Source of the DNA: WLND01 sp040398845
Lineage (GTDB): Bacteria > Actinomycetota > Actinomycetes > S36-B12
Direction of reading: 5' to 3'
NCBI GenBank assembly: GCA_040398845.1
Contig: JBBATH010000015.1
Location: 1-64,000 of the forward strand
Length of the DNA stretch: 64,000 nt
The notes under the pieces: generated by a model
Told to the model about the DNA's origin: nothing
The model's input: the letters and a program-made list of their open reading frames with translations, nothing else
Database searches by the model: none
Part shown: piece by piece, positions 52,252-59,782 of the stretch
Layout: each line of letters begins with the position of its first letter
Position numbering within the stretch: position 1 is the first letter of the stretch
Program-made: the position numbers and the translations under genes

Positions 52252-53270
52252 TGCGGGTACATCGCGGTGTCAGGCACCGAAGAATCGATGGTGACTGCAT
52301 CGATGGTCGGGGTTTGGCCACCGAGACCCTTGATCATGGTGGTGTAGTTGCCCTTCATGAGTCCGAGCCACGAGTGACCGGCCTCGCCCGGTACTCCGGG
52401 CAGGTCGTCGTCGCGGAGTGAAGCCTCGTATCTTGCGCCGGTGGCGCGTCCGATTTCCTCGAGGACCTTGGAGGGGAAGACCTCTGACCCAAAGATGGTC
52501 GTGACGCCCTGAGCCTTCACCTGATCGATGAGGGCGGCGACGTCAGATGCGTTGGGGTCTGAAAAGTTCTTGGGTTGCACAGCGCCGATCACCTCCCAGC
52601 CGAAGTTCTTCGCGAAGTAGGCGTAGGCATCGTGGTAGGTGAGGAGCTTGAGGTTGCCCTGCGGGACTGTCTGCTGGTCTTTGCGCACGGCGGCGTCAAG
52701 CTCATTGACTTTTGTAACGAAGGACTCGTAGTTGTCTGAGTAATACGAGGCATTCTTCGGATCGAGCACCGAGAACTCGTCACGGATGGCTGCGGCATAT
52801 TTGATCGCGTACGACGTGTCAGTCCACAGGTGCGGATTGGGCTTGCCCTCCTCCTTGGGGAAGGAGAAGTCGTAGATGTAGTCGGATTCGGGGAGCACCT
52901 CGGTCCCGATCTCCACGATCTTCGCGCCGGACTTCTTGTTCGCCTCAGCGAGTTCGAGGGTTGGATCCTCGAGCTTGAGTCCGTTGACGAGGATGAGATC
53001 GGCTGTGCTGAGCAGCGCGGCAACGCGTGGTTCGGGCTCGAAGGTGTGACTATTCGTGCCCTCGGGGACGATGCCCTCGATGCGGACACGATCCCCACCG
53101 ATGCTTGCTGCTATCGAGGTAATCGGTGAGACCGTGGTCGCAACGAGGAGGGTCTCGGGGGCACTCGAGGTGTCGGGTGTCGATGCAGGAGATGAGCAGG
53201 CTGCGAGCGCAGCGACACCGAGGGATGCCACGACGACAGCGGCCAAGACTCGCTTCAATGGGCTATCCAT
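52248..53270 (-). CDS. znuA: Zinc-binding lipoprotein of an ABC importer
   Basis: A 340-residue cluster A-I metal-binding lipoprotein (lipobox LAAC). Metal ligands are His in GTNSHTFEP, His in PNPHLWTD, His in LTYHDAYAYFAKNFGW and the acidic residue in FGSEVFPSKV. The third ligand being His rather than Glu favours zinc over manganese. The His-rich loop of many ZnuA proteins is missing. It is the first gene of znuA-znuC-znuB-bcp, all overlapping or within two bases. ATG 53270. Confidence 0.88.
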   Translation of the reverse strand: MDSPLKRVLAAVVVASLGVAALAACSSPASTPDTSSAPETLLVATTVSPITSIAASIGGDRVRIEGIVPEGTNSHTFEPEPRVAALLSTADLILVNGLKLEDPTLELAEANKKSGAKIVEIGTEVLPESDYIYDFSFPKEEGKPNPHLWTDTSYAIKYAAAIRDEFSVLDPKNASYYSDNYESFVTKVNELDAAVRKDQQTVPQGNLKLLTYHDAYAYFAKNFGWEVIGAVQPKNFSDPNASDVAALIDQVKAQGVTTIFGSEVFPSKVLEEIGRATGARYEASLRDDDLPGVPGEAGHSWLGLMKGNYTTMIKGLGGQTPTIDAVTIDSSVPDTAMYPQ

Positions 53271-53299
53271 GGCACGAGGTTAAACTGCATGTGCGCTAC

Positions 53300-53316
53300 T
53301 TGCAAAAGATAAGCAA
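53300..53316. promoter_or_regulatory. AT-rich imperfect palindrome upstream of znuA, candidate metal-regulator site
   Basis: TTGC and GCAA flank an AAAAGATAA centre, 30 bases before znuA and unusually AT-rich for this genome. It does not clearly match the known actinobacterial Zur consensus, so it could equally be a promoter element. Confidence 0.3.
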
Positions 53317-53380
53317 TAAGTGAGCGGACGTGCCGGCTCAGCGGTGTTGCGCTCCGCAGACCCGCGTAGGCTACGGGACC

Positions 53381-53653
53381 ATGGCCCACGAAGAACCGTC
53401 CCCGACTGCGCCCAAGCCGAACGTCGTCGATCTCCAAGCCGAGATCGCCGCCGCGCGCGCCGAACTCGGAGCGTCCCTCACCGCGCTGAAGAGCCAGGCC
53501 TCGGCAGGAGCGCTCGTCAAGCGCGGGGGCCGTGCGATCACTGGGCTGTTCACCGATGGGCAGGGTGGGGTTCGACCGGAGCGCATCGCGATCGTGGGGG
53601 CGGTCGTTGTCGGGGTGGTCGCCCTGAGCATCATGACCCGCCGGCGCCGGTAG
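53381..53653 (+). CDS. DUF3618 family small membrane protein
   Basis: A 90-residue protein. The conserved DUF3618 start is seen: VVDLQAEIAAARAELGASLTAL, then a helix-forming stretch and one C-terminal membrane segment (IAIVGAVVVGVVALSIM) ending in Arg-rich RRRR. Common in actinobacteria, function unknown. ATG 53381. The GroES-like gene follows nine bases later. Confidence 0.8.
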   Translation: MAHEEPSPTAPKPNVVDLQAEIAAARAELGASLTALKSQASAGALVKRGGRAITGLFTDGQGGVRPERIAIVGAVVVGVVALSIMTRRRR

Positions 53654-53661
53654 CCGGGCGT

Positions 53662-54009
53662 ATGACCAACCCTGATACCCGACCGAACCCTGACGGGTCG
53701 GTACCCATCAAGTTGCTCCACGACCGGGTGCTGGTGCGGGAGACCGGCGAAGATGGCGAGCGCCGCTCGAGTGGGGGCATTGTCATCCCCGCGACCGCCC
53801 AAGTCGGCCGCAAGCTCGCGTGGGCGAGGTGTGTGGCAGTAGGACCGAACGTTCGAACGATTTCGGTTGGCGATCGTGTCCTCTTCGAGCCCGAGGACCG
53901 CGGAAGCGTCGAACTGCAAGGGCAGGAGTACGTCCTCCTGCGCGAGCGCGATATCCATGCTGTTGCCGCGGAGCACGCGAGCACTGCCGGCACGGGCCTC
54001 TACCTCTGA
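53662..54009 (+). CDS. GroES-family co-chaperonin homologue
   Basis: A 115-residue GroES-fold protein: IKLLHDRVLVRETGEDGERRSSGGIVIPATAQ at the start, VAVGPNVRTISVGDRVLFEP in the middle and YVLLRERDIHAV at the end match the GroES pattern, with a longer N-terminus and a C-terminal extension (AAEHASTAGTGLYL). It has no groEL next to it, and bona fide groES is ~97 residues, so this is likely a second GroES-like protein found in actinobacteria. The SAM riboswitch begins 48 bases after its stop. Confidence 0.8.
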   Translation: MTNPDTRPNPDGSVPIKLLHDRVLVRETGEDGERRSSGGIVIPATAQVGRKLAWARCVAVGPNVRTISVGDRVLFEPEDRGSVELQGQEYVLLRERDIHAVAAEHASTAGTGLYL

Positions 54010-54056
54010 TAGCGCTGCCGTCGATTCATGCTATGGTTCCGCGCATAACTGAATAC

Positions 54057-54196
54057 CTCATCAAGAGGGGCAGAGGGAAACGGCCCGTTGAAGCCCCGGC
54101 AACCTATTTGGCATTACTGATGAACCGAGTGCATCTCGGATTCTGAGGCCTGCTGGATTTCGGTGCCAACTCCGACCTGACAACAGGACAGATGAG
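54057..54196 (+). promoter_or_regulatory. SAM-I riboswitch (S-box)
   Basis: The core is unmistakable: CTCATCAAGAG opening P1, GAGGGAAACGGCCC, GAAGCCCCGGCAACC, then CGGTGCCAACTCC and the closing GACAGATGAG. P1 pairs CTCATC (54057-54062) with GATGAG (54191-54196). P3 carries an extra hairpin (CCGAG TGCAT CTCGG). The gene's ribosome site lies directly after P1, so control is probably at translation: high SAM should switch off the genes behind it. This places the PLP enzyme at 54214 and its carrier in methionine or SAM metabolism. Confidence 0.95.
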
Positions 54197-54213
54197 CCAG
54201 GAGGCCTCAACCC

Positions 54214-55497
54214 ATGTCTATTTCGACTGTCGAACCAAGGGCAACGATCACGGCGAGCATCGGCTCTGCCCACGCCCTCAAATGCCGCGAATGCGCAGCC
54301 TATTACCCACTCGATGCGAGTTATGCGTGCTTCGAGTGCTTTGGCCCACTCGAGGTTGCCTATGAACGCTCGACGGTCACCCGCGAGCAGATCGAAGCGG
54401 GCCCCCAATCTATGTGGCGCTACGAAGCCCTCCTCCCGGTCGTGCCGGGTGCGGCCGGACGGCCAGGACTCAACCCCGGGCTCACCAAGCTCGTTCGCGC
54501 CGACAACCTCGCGGCGGCACTTGGTGCCAAGGCCGTATGGGTGAAGGATGATTCGGGCAATCCAACCCACTCGTTCAAGGACCGTGTCGTCGCGGTCGCG
54601 ATCGAGAACGCGCGGCGTCTGGGATACGAAACTATCGCTTGCGCATCCACAGGAAACCTCGCAAACGCGGTCGCTGCGGCGGCGGCGCGCGCCGGTCTGA
54701 CCTCCGTCGTCTTCGTCCCGTCAAACCTCGAGGCCGGCAAGATCGTCACGACCGCGGTGTACGGCGGCACCCTCGTCGCGATCGACGGCAACTACGACGA
54801 CGTGAACCGCCTGTGCACCGAGGTTGCAGCACAACGCAACTGGGGCTTCGTGAACGTGAACCTGCGGCCCTACTACGCCGAGGGCAGCAAGACGGTGGGC
54901 TACGAGATCGCCGAGCAACTCGGCTGGCGCCTGCCTGATGCGATCGTCTCGCCGGTGGCGTCAGGGTCGCTTCTCACCAAGGTCGACAAGGCCTTTCGTG
55001 AGTTCACCGAACTCGGCCTCGTTGCCGAGCGGCAGTACCGCGTTTTCGGCGCGCAGGCCACCGGTTGCTCACCAGTCTCCCAAGCCTTCCGCGCCGGCCA
55101 GGACTTCTGCACTCCAGTCAAGCCGGACACCATTGCGAAATCACTCGCGATCGGCAATCCAGCCGACGGTCCCTACGCGCTCGACGTAGCGCGACGCACA
55201 GGTGGTGCCATCGCCGACGTCACCGACGATGAGGTCGTCGAGGGCATCAGACTCCTCGCTCGTACGGAGGGAATGTTCGCCGAGACCGCTGGTGGGGTCG
55301 TGGTCGCCACGTATCGAAAACTCCTCCGCGACGGACTCATCGATCCGGGCGCCGAGGTTGTGCTCCTCAATACGGGTGACGGGCTCAAGACGCTCGACGC
55401 CGTCGCACCCACCTGCCAGCCGACCATGACCATCACCCCGTCCTACGCAGCCTTTGATGCCGCCTACGACGCGATCAACGCCGGGGGAGCGGCATGA
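54214..55497 (+). CDS. Threonine-synthase-like PLP enzyme under SAM control (candidate homocysteine synthase)
   Basis: A 427-residue fold-type II PLP enzyme. Residues 20-45 form a zinc ribbon (C24, C27, C39, C42 in LKCRECAAY...ACFECFG). PLP-Lys122 is in GNPTHSFKDRVV, the substrate/phosphate loop is ASTGNLANAV, and ASGSLLTKVD and LLNTGDGLKTLD are as in ThrC. It belongs to the threonine synthase family, whose substrate is O-phosphohomoserine. Three facts argue against a plain threonine synthase: the SAM riboswitch in front, the overlapping sulfur-carrier gene (ATGA), and the sulfur-transfer genes behind. By analogy with CysM plus CysO, it may replace phosphate by the carrier's thiocarboxylate sulfur to make homocysteine. 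AGGAGG precedes ATG 54214. The family call is firm, the reaction is inference. Confidence 0.8.
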   Translation: MSISTVEPRATITASIGSAHALKCRECAAYYPLDASYACFECFGPLEVAYERSTVTREQIEAGPQSMWRYEALLPVVPGAAGRPGLNPGLTKLVRADNLAAALGAKAVWVKDDSGNPTHSFKDRVVAVAIENARRLGYETIACASTGNLANAVAAAAARAGLTSVVFVPSNLEAGKIVTTAVYGGTLVAIDGNYDDVNRLCTEVAAQRNWGFVNVNLRPYYAEGSKTVGYEIAEQLGWRLPDAIVSPVASGSLLTKVDKAFREFTELGLVAERQYRVFGAQATGCSPVSQAFRAGQDFCTPVKPDTIAKSLAIGNPADGPYALDVARRTGGAIADVTDDEVVEGIRLLARTEGMFAETAGGVVVATYRKLLRDGLIDPGAEVVLLNTGDGLKTLDAVAPTCQPTMTITPSYAAFDAAYDAINAGGAA

Positions 55498-55772
55498 GCG
55501 CGAGCGTCCGGATCCCCACGATCCTTCGGACCTACACCGGTGGTGCAGCGGAGGTGACGGTCGCTGGGGCGACCCTGCGGGAGTCGATCAGCGACCTCGA
55601 CGCGCAGTGCCCGGGAATTGCAGCGCGAGTCCTCGACGAGGCCGGCGCCCTGCGCCGATTCGTCAATGTGTACGTCAATGACGATGACGTGCGATTCCTT
55701 GACGGCCTCGATACCCCGATCGGCGAGAACGCCCAAATCTCAATCATCCCTGCTGTGGCAGGTGGCGCGTGA
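55494..55772 (+). CDS. MoaD/ThiS-like sulfur-carrier protein ending in Gly-Gly-Ala
   Basis: A 92-residue beta-grasp protein, closely related to CysO at 40664 (identical VRIPTILRTYTGG, then LRRFVNVYVNDDDVRFLDGL and IIPAVAGGA). Unlike CysO, one Ala follows the terminal Gly-Gly, so it must be trimmed before thiocarboxylation, as described for HcyS-Ala in Wolinella methionine synthesis. ATG 55494 overlaps the stop of the PLP enzyme gene, so the pair is coupled and shares the riboswitch. The JAMM protease at 40177 or an unlinked one could do the trimming. The activating enzyme is not in the window. Confidence 0.85.
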   Translation: MSASVRIPTILRTYTGGAAEVTVAGATLRESISDLDAQCPGIAARVLDEAGALRRFVNVYVNDDDVRFLDGLDTPIGENAQISIIPAVAGGA

Positions 55773-55846
55773 AGAACGGAAGCGAACTCACGAAGCGGCG
55801 CTGTATCGACTTCTGCCGCGTGACCGCGACTGCATGTCGGGCCTGA
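55769..55846 (+). CDS. Cysteine-containing regulatory leader peptide
   Basis: A 25-residue frame starting at GTG 55769, inside the carrier gene's stop codon (GTGA). Its sequence contains LTKRRCIDFCRVTATACRA. The pattern L-T-x-R-R-x-[VI]-D-x-x-R-V followed by Cys near the end is that of the short actinobacterial leader peptides placed before sulfur-assimilation and sulfurtransferase genes. Three Cys codons lie in the second half. Ribosome stalling on Cys codons when cysteine is scarce would alter the RNA fold before the sulfurtransferase (55947). A CCCC-TCGA-GGGG palindrome lies 50 bases downstream. Confidence 0.75.
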   Translation: MKNGSELTKRRCIDFCRVTATACRA

Positions 55847-55896
55847 CCCGCCCCGCACCTCGCAGTTCTGCTCTGATCATCCGAACCACAGTCAAG

Positions 55897-55908
55897 CCCC
55901 TCGAGGGG
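55897..55908 (+). promoter_or_regulatory. CCCCTCGAGGGG palindrome between leader peptide and sulfurtransferase
   Basis: A perfect 12-bp palindrome followed by TCTTCT, 39 bases before the sulfurtransferase start. It could be the attenuator hairpin controlled by the leader peptide. Confidence 0.45.
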
Positions 55909-55946
55909 TCTTCTCCCAGCAGTACCAACAATCATTGGAGACGCAC

Positions 55947-56810
55947 ATGTCACGCACGGATGTACTCGTCAACGCCGATTGGGTTTTCACCCATGCAGCG
56001 GATTCGAATGTTGTCCTCATCGAGGTCGATGAGGATGTCTCGGCCTATGACACCGGCCACATCGCCGGCGCCGTGAGGGTCGACTGGCGCCAGGACCTGC
56101 AGGACCCGGTACGCCGAGACCTCGTCACGCCTGAAGCATTCGCCGCCCTCTTGAGCAAGAACGGCATCGGCCCGGACACAACCGTCGTGCTGTACGGCGG
56201 CAACAACAACTGGTTCGCCGCATATGCGTACTGGTACTTCAAGCTCTACGGGCATGACAACGTCAAGCTGCTCGACGGTGGCCGCAAAAAGTGGGAGCTG
56301 GACGGCCGTGAGCTCGTCACCGAGGTCCCGGTGCGCGCAGCCACCAATTACCCAGTTCCGACCGAGCGCGTCGAGCTTCGATCGAAGCGTGACGAGGTCA
56401 TCGCCGCGATCGGCAAGGTCCAGCTCATCGACGTCCGATCGCCTGATGAGTACGCTGGCCGACTTCTCGCCCCGGCCCACCTTCCGCAGGAGCAGTCACA
56501 GCGTCCGGGCCACATCCCAACGGCAAGTAACGTGCCGTGGTCGAAGGCCGCGAATGACGACGGCACCTTCAAGACTGATGCCGACCTCGTCGAGATCTAC
56601 ACGGCGGCAGGCCTGACCGAAGGTGCCCCAACTATCGCCTACTGCAGGATCGGCGAGCGTTCTGCTCACACCTGGTTCGTCCTGCATGAGGTCCTCGGCT
56701 GGGACAACGTGACGAACTATGACGGATCGTGGACCGAGTACGGCTCGCTGGTCGGGGTCCCGGTCCAGATCGGCGACGAGGCTGGTTCGCCCGCAGGGGG
56801 CGGTGCCTGA
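55947..56810 (+). CDS. Thiosulfate sulfurtransferase (two rhodanese domains)
   Basis: A 287-residue tandem rhodanese of the actinobacterial CysA2/SseA type. The inactive first domain spans ~5-125 (LIEVDEDVSAYDTGHIAGAV); the active one has Cys233 in IAYCRIGERSAHTWF. It takes a sulfane sulfur from thiosulfate onto Cys233 and passes it to acceptors such as a sulfur-carrier system. ATG 55947 follows GGAG. The DUF1416/SseC gene overlaps its end, as in Mycobacterium. Control is likely double: the riboswitch upstream if transcripts run through, and the Cys leader peptide at 55769. Confidence 0.92.
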   Translation: MSRTDVLVNADWVFTHAADSNVVLIEVDEDVSAYDTGHIAGAVRVDWRQDLQDPVRRDLVTPEAFAALLSKNGIGPDTTVVLYGGNNNWFAAYAYWYFKLYGHDNVKLLDGGRKKWELDGRELVTEVPVRAATNYPVPTERVELRSKRDEVIAAIGKVQLIDVRSPDEYAGRLLAPAHLPQEQSQRPGHIPTASNVPWSKAANDDGTFKTDADLVEIYTAAGLTEGAPTIAYCRIGERSAHTWFVLHEVLGWDNVTNYDGSWTEYGSLVGVPVQIGDEAGSPAGGGA

Positions 56811-57085
56811 TGTGCGGTGCCAATCCTGAGCGCTCGCAGACCGGGGACTACGCCATCACCGGGACCGTCGTTGTTGACGGTGAGCGGAAGGCCGGTGCCT
56901 ATGTGCGACTCCTCGACAAGAACGGTGAGTTCGTGGCGGAGAGCCCGACGAGCAAGGGGGGCGCCTTCGCGTTCTTCGTGGCGCAGGGGTCGTGGACGGT
57001 GCGGCTCGTGCTGCCGTTCGGGTCAATCGACCGCTCGACAGTCGTGGTCGATCAAGCCGGCTCAACGGTCGAGTTCGTGGTGTAG
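56810..57085 (+). CDS. DUF1416 protein (SseC-like)
   Basis: A 91-residue protein that follows the sulfurtransferase in most actinobacteria. The start is CGANPERSQTGDY with the conserved early Cys. The rest forms a small beta-sandwich (TGTVVVDGERKAGAYVRLLDKNGEF ... GGAFAFFVAQGSWTVRLVLPFG), similar to prealbumin-like folds. ATG 56810 shares a base with the upstream stop. Its role in sulfur transfer is inferred from constant linkage. Confidence 0.88.
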   Translation: MCGANPERSQTGDYAITGTVVVDGERKAGAYVRLLDKNGEFVAESPTSKGGAFAFFVAQGSWTVRLVLPFGSIDRSTVVVDQAGSTVEFVV

Positions 57086-57105
57086 CAGGTTTCTCGCCTG
57101 CGGAC

Positions 57106-59424
57106 CTAGCTGAACTGGGTCAGGTAGATGGCGGTGACGAGCAGGATGCCGCCGCCGATTCGATACCAGACGCGCATTGAGTTCCGTAGGTACCACCGAG
57201 TGTCGCCCTCGCGGGGTTCCCTCCCGAACATGCCAATCGCCGCGAGGGCGAGGCCCGGGAGCATGAGGATGACGAAGGACGTTCTCGCGAGGTCGCGCCC
57301 ATCGGTGACGAGGAGTGATATTGCCGTTGAGATACCAAGTGATATCAGCAGAATCAGGACGAGCTTCGGGATGCCGACCGGGATTGCATGAAACAGACGC
57401 GGGTTGTTCGGTAGGTACTTGGCGATGATCTCGCAGGCTTGGGCGGCCGCGAAGATTGCGGCTCCAGCCCAGAGTTGCCAGGACGTGCCGATAAAGGCGA
57501 TCGCTACGAAGATGAATAGGCCTGTTCGGAGAACGGCGACGATGCTTCGGTGGAGAGCGCCGGGGGTCGGGTTTACGGCAGGGGCAACCTCCGCGATGCG
57601 CTCGGGGAAGGCGCGCGCCGCGAACTCCTCGAGACTCACTCTCATGATGAGTCCGACGAGGGCAATGAGGGCAATGAGGTTTGCCGACGACACGATCGGC
57701 AACTGATACCCCGAAAGCCCGGCTAGCGCGCCCACCATGCTTTGCACCGCAAATGCGCCGATGAGCGGGATGATGACGAAATCAGTGAGCCGCTCCCACA
57801 GGTCGTAGTCGTCGCGCCCGCGACGAAGGGGCCGCGTGGATCCGGCGATGAGGGCGGGGCCAAAGCCGATGACCCCCAGGCCAAGGAGCGTTCGAATGCT
57901 GTCGGCCCCGGTGATGCCCCCCAAGATTGCGACGCCTGCCGTGAACACAGCGAATGCGGCAAAGCCGGCCATCGCATCAAGCGCGCCGAGGAAGGTGATG
58001 AGGCCCAGGATCATGACGCTCGGCGCCAGCGCAAGGCCGTTCACTCCGATCACTCCAAGGACTGCGAGGACCACGGCGGCTATCGGCAGGAGCAGGGCGC
58101 CAGACCCGAACATGGCCCGTAGGTAGGTGTTGTCTGCGAAAAGTCGTGCCGTGAGCGGCGAGAGCCGTGAGGCTGAGGCGATCGTGACATGGTGCGAGCG
58201 ATCGACCTGCGAAGTAAGCGGGGGACGCCAAAGCCGCCATCGGTCAGCCGAACCCGCCGTTCCAAGGGCAGCAGCTATCCCGGTGAAGGATACGTCGACA
58301 TTCGACAGGGAGCCCTCGCTGCGCTCGGCGCGGACATGACCGCCCTGATGGCGGCCGACATCCTCGGCCCGTTTGTTCTGGGCGTCCGAGGAGCCCGACC
58401 CGGATCCCGAGCCGGATCCCGAGCCGGATCCCGACCCGGAGGGGGATGGCGCTGGCATACCTCCGGCCATGACCCCGGCCGAGAGCCCGACGACGCCGAG
58501 CACGGCGACAAGCGCGATCGTGGTGTCGACCACCTGTTGCGGCTGGTCGAGGGGGTCGTACGTCGGCAGGGCGATGCTGCGTTGCTGAGTCGTGGCGCCC
58601 CGCGCGTTCGCCGCCGCTACGTCACTGACCGGATTGACAACCTGCTGCGATGACGCCTGCGAGACTGCCGGTGTTGGCACCTCGGTCGGGGTCGGTGCCG
58701 CGGGCTCCGCCGCGATCAAGGCCCGACTACCGGCTATGCCACCGGTAGCGTCGTCGGCTGGCGTTGCCGTCACCGAGATCGATGTTTCACCGGCTCGGTT
58801 CGCAGTGACGAGCACGTCGGTGATCCCGTCTCGGATCGACGAGTACGGTGCGGTGATCGTTGCGCTGGGCCCGGCAGGTCCGCCTCCGATCGAGACGGTG
58901 CCAAACTCGACAGAGACAGTGACCCGGATCAGCATCCCCGCATTCGCTTCGTTGACGTCACCACCGATGAATGCGATCGACACCGGCACGGGAGAGCCGA
59001 CGATCAATTCCGAGGCGCCAATGGCAACAACTGGTGCGTTACCACCGTTGTTGCCGCCACCGCCCGAACCTCCAGTGGTTGATCCGCCGCCCGGTGAAGA
59101 GGTGCTGGTCGAGCCGGGGTCATTCGGTGTCGTCAGGCCCGAGTTGGGTTTGGCGGCCGGGGTCGGGACTGGATTGGGGGTCTTCCAGTTTTCGCCGGGC
59201 GGCGGCTCGGTGCAGGCCGGACCTCCCTCACCACATGTCGGCTTCGTGCCGGTGCCGGGCACCAGTGTGCCGGGGTCGCAAGGCAGGCCGGTGTTTCCGC
59301 AAGGCGGCGGTTCGGTCGGAGTGTCTGCGGCGATTGCAAGGCCCGTTCCGAGCAGGCCGGTGCTGAGCAAGGTGAGCAGTAGGCAGGTGAACCCGAACAG
59401 CGCCCTGCGCGACGTGCGATCCAT
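57106..59424 (-). CDS. Large membrane protein with a Pro/Gly-rich extracytoplasmic N-terminus
   Basis: A 772-residue protein. A signal/anchor (FTCLLLTLLSTGLLGTGLAIA) precedes a Pro/Gly/Ser-rich low-complexity stretch (~30-135) with two C-x(n)-C groups, then a beta-rich domain (~135-240) of invasin/Ig type. A helix and a (GS)n linker at ~345-365 follow. The C-terminal ~330 residues hold about ten transmembrane segments (MILGLITFLGALDAMAGFAAF, LIALIALVGLIMRVSLEEFAARAFPERI, and so on). ATG 59424. The (GS)n stretch is built from repeated DNA (GAGCCGGATCCC near 58400-58440). No family known; it could be a transporter or sensor. Convergent with the DUF1416 gene. Confidence 0.7.
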   Translation of the reverse strand: MDRTSRRALFGFTCLLLTLLSTGLLGTGLAIAADTPTEPPPCGNTGLPCDPGTLVPGTGTKPTCGEGGPACTEPPPGENWKTPNPVPTPAAKPNSGLTTPNDPGSTSTSSPGGGSTTGGSGGGGNNGGNAPVVAIGASELIVGSPVPVSIAFIGGDVNEANAGMLIRVTVSVEFGTVSIGGGPAGPSATITAPYSSIRDGITDVLVTANRAGETSISVTATPADDATGGIAGSRALIAAEPAAPTPTEVPTPAVSQASSQQVVNPVSDVAAANARGATTQQRSIALPTYDPLDQPQQVVDTTIALVAVLGVVGLSAGVMAGGMPAPSPSGSGSGSGSGSGSGSGSSDAQNKRAEDVGRHQGGHVRAERSEGSLSNVDVSFTGIAAALGTAGSADRWRLWRPPLTSQVDRSHHVTIASASRLSPLTARLFADNTYLRAMFGSGALLLPIAAVVLAVLGVIGVNGLALAPSVMILGLITFLGALDAMAGFAAFAVFTAGVAILGGITGADSIRTLLGLGVIGFGPALIAGSTRPLRRGRDDYDLWERLTDFVIIPLIGAFAVQSMVGALAGLSGYQLPIVSSANLIALIALVGLIMRVSLEEFAARAFPERIAEVAPAVNPTPGALHRSIVAVLRTGLFIFVAIAFIGTSWQLWAGAAIFAAAQACEIIAKYLPNNPRLFHAIPVGIPKLVLILLISLGISTAISLLVTDGRDLARTSFVILMLPGLALAAIGMFGREPREGDTRWYLRNSMRVWYRIGGGILLVTAIYLTQFS

Positions 59425-59782
59425 AGTCGAGCCCTTCGCGAATCTCAACAATGAAGCGAAGGATAGTCGTCGATCTAGTGGTGGAACAAGAAAACTACAG
59501 TGCCCCGGCTAGGACTTTGCCTTGTATGACGAGTGCGGCGCCCTCCAGAGTCCGTCGATAGGAGCGGAAAGGTCGCATCGGGCCGGGTCTGCTCACCCCA
59601 GTCGAGGACGGAGCGGGGATCATTGTCGAGGTACCGCACGGCGATGCTTCTCACGAGTGATCCACAGTGAATCGCGCGTGCAGCATTTCGTTCGGAGCGG
59701 CAATATCGCTCACCATGAGTTGTCCTGTGACAAACTGAGCGAGCCGTCAAGGTGGTGGCTGGATTAGAGCGAAGGGCGCACT
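59425..59782. other. Divergent promoter region, no gene seen
   Basis: The space between the membrane protein and the lipoprotein at 59783. No RNA element or coding segment could be supported. Confidence 0.5.

Noticed and set aside
53300..53316. Zur box upstream of znuA
   Set aside because: Position is right, but the sequence does not match the Zur consensus I know well enough for a firm call; kept only as a weak candidate.
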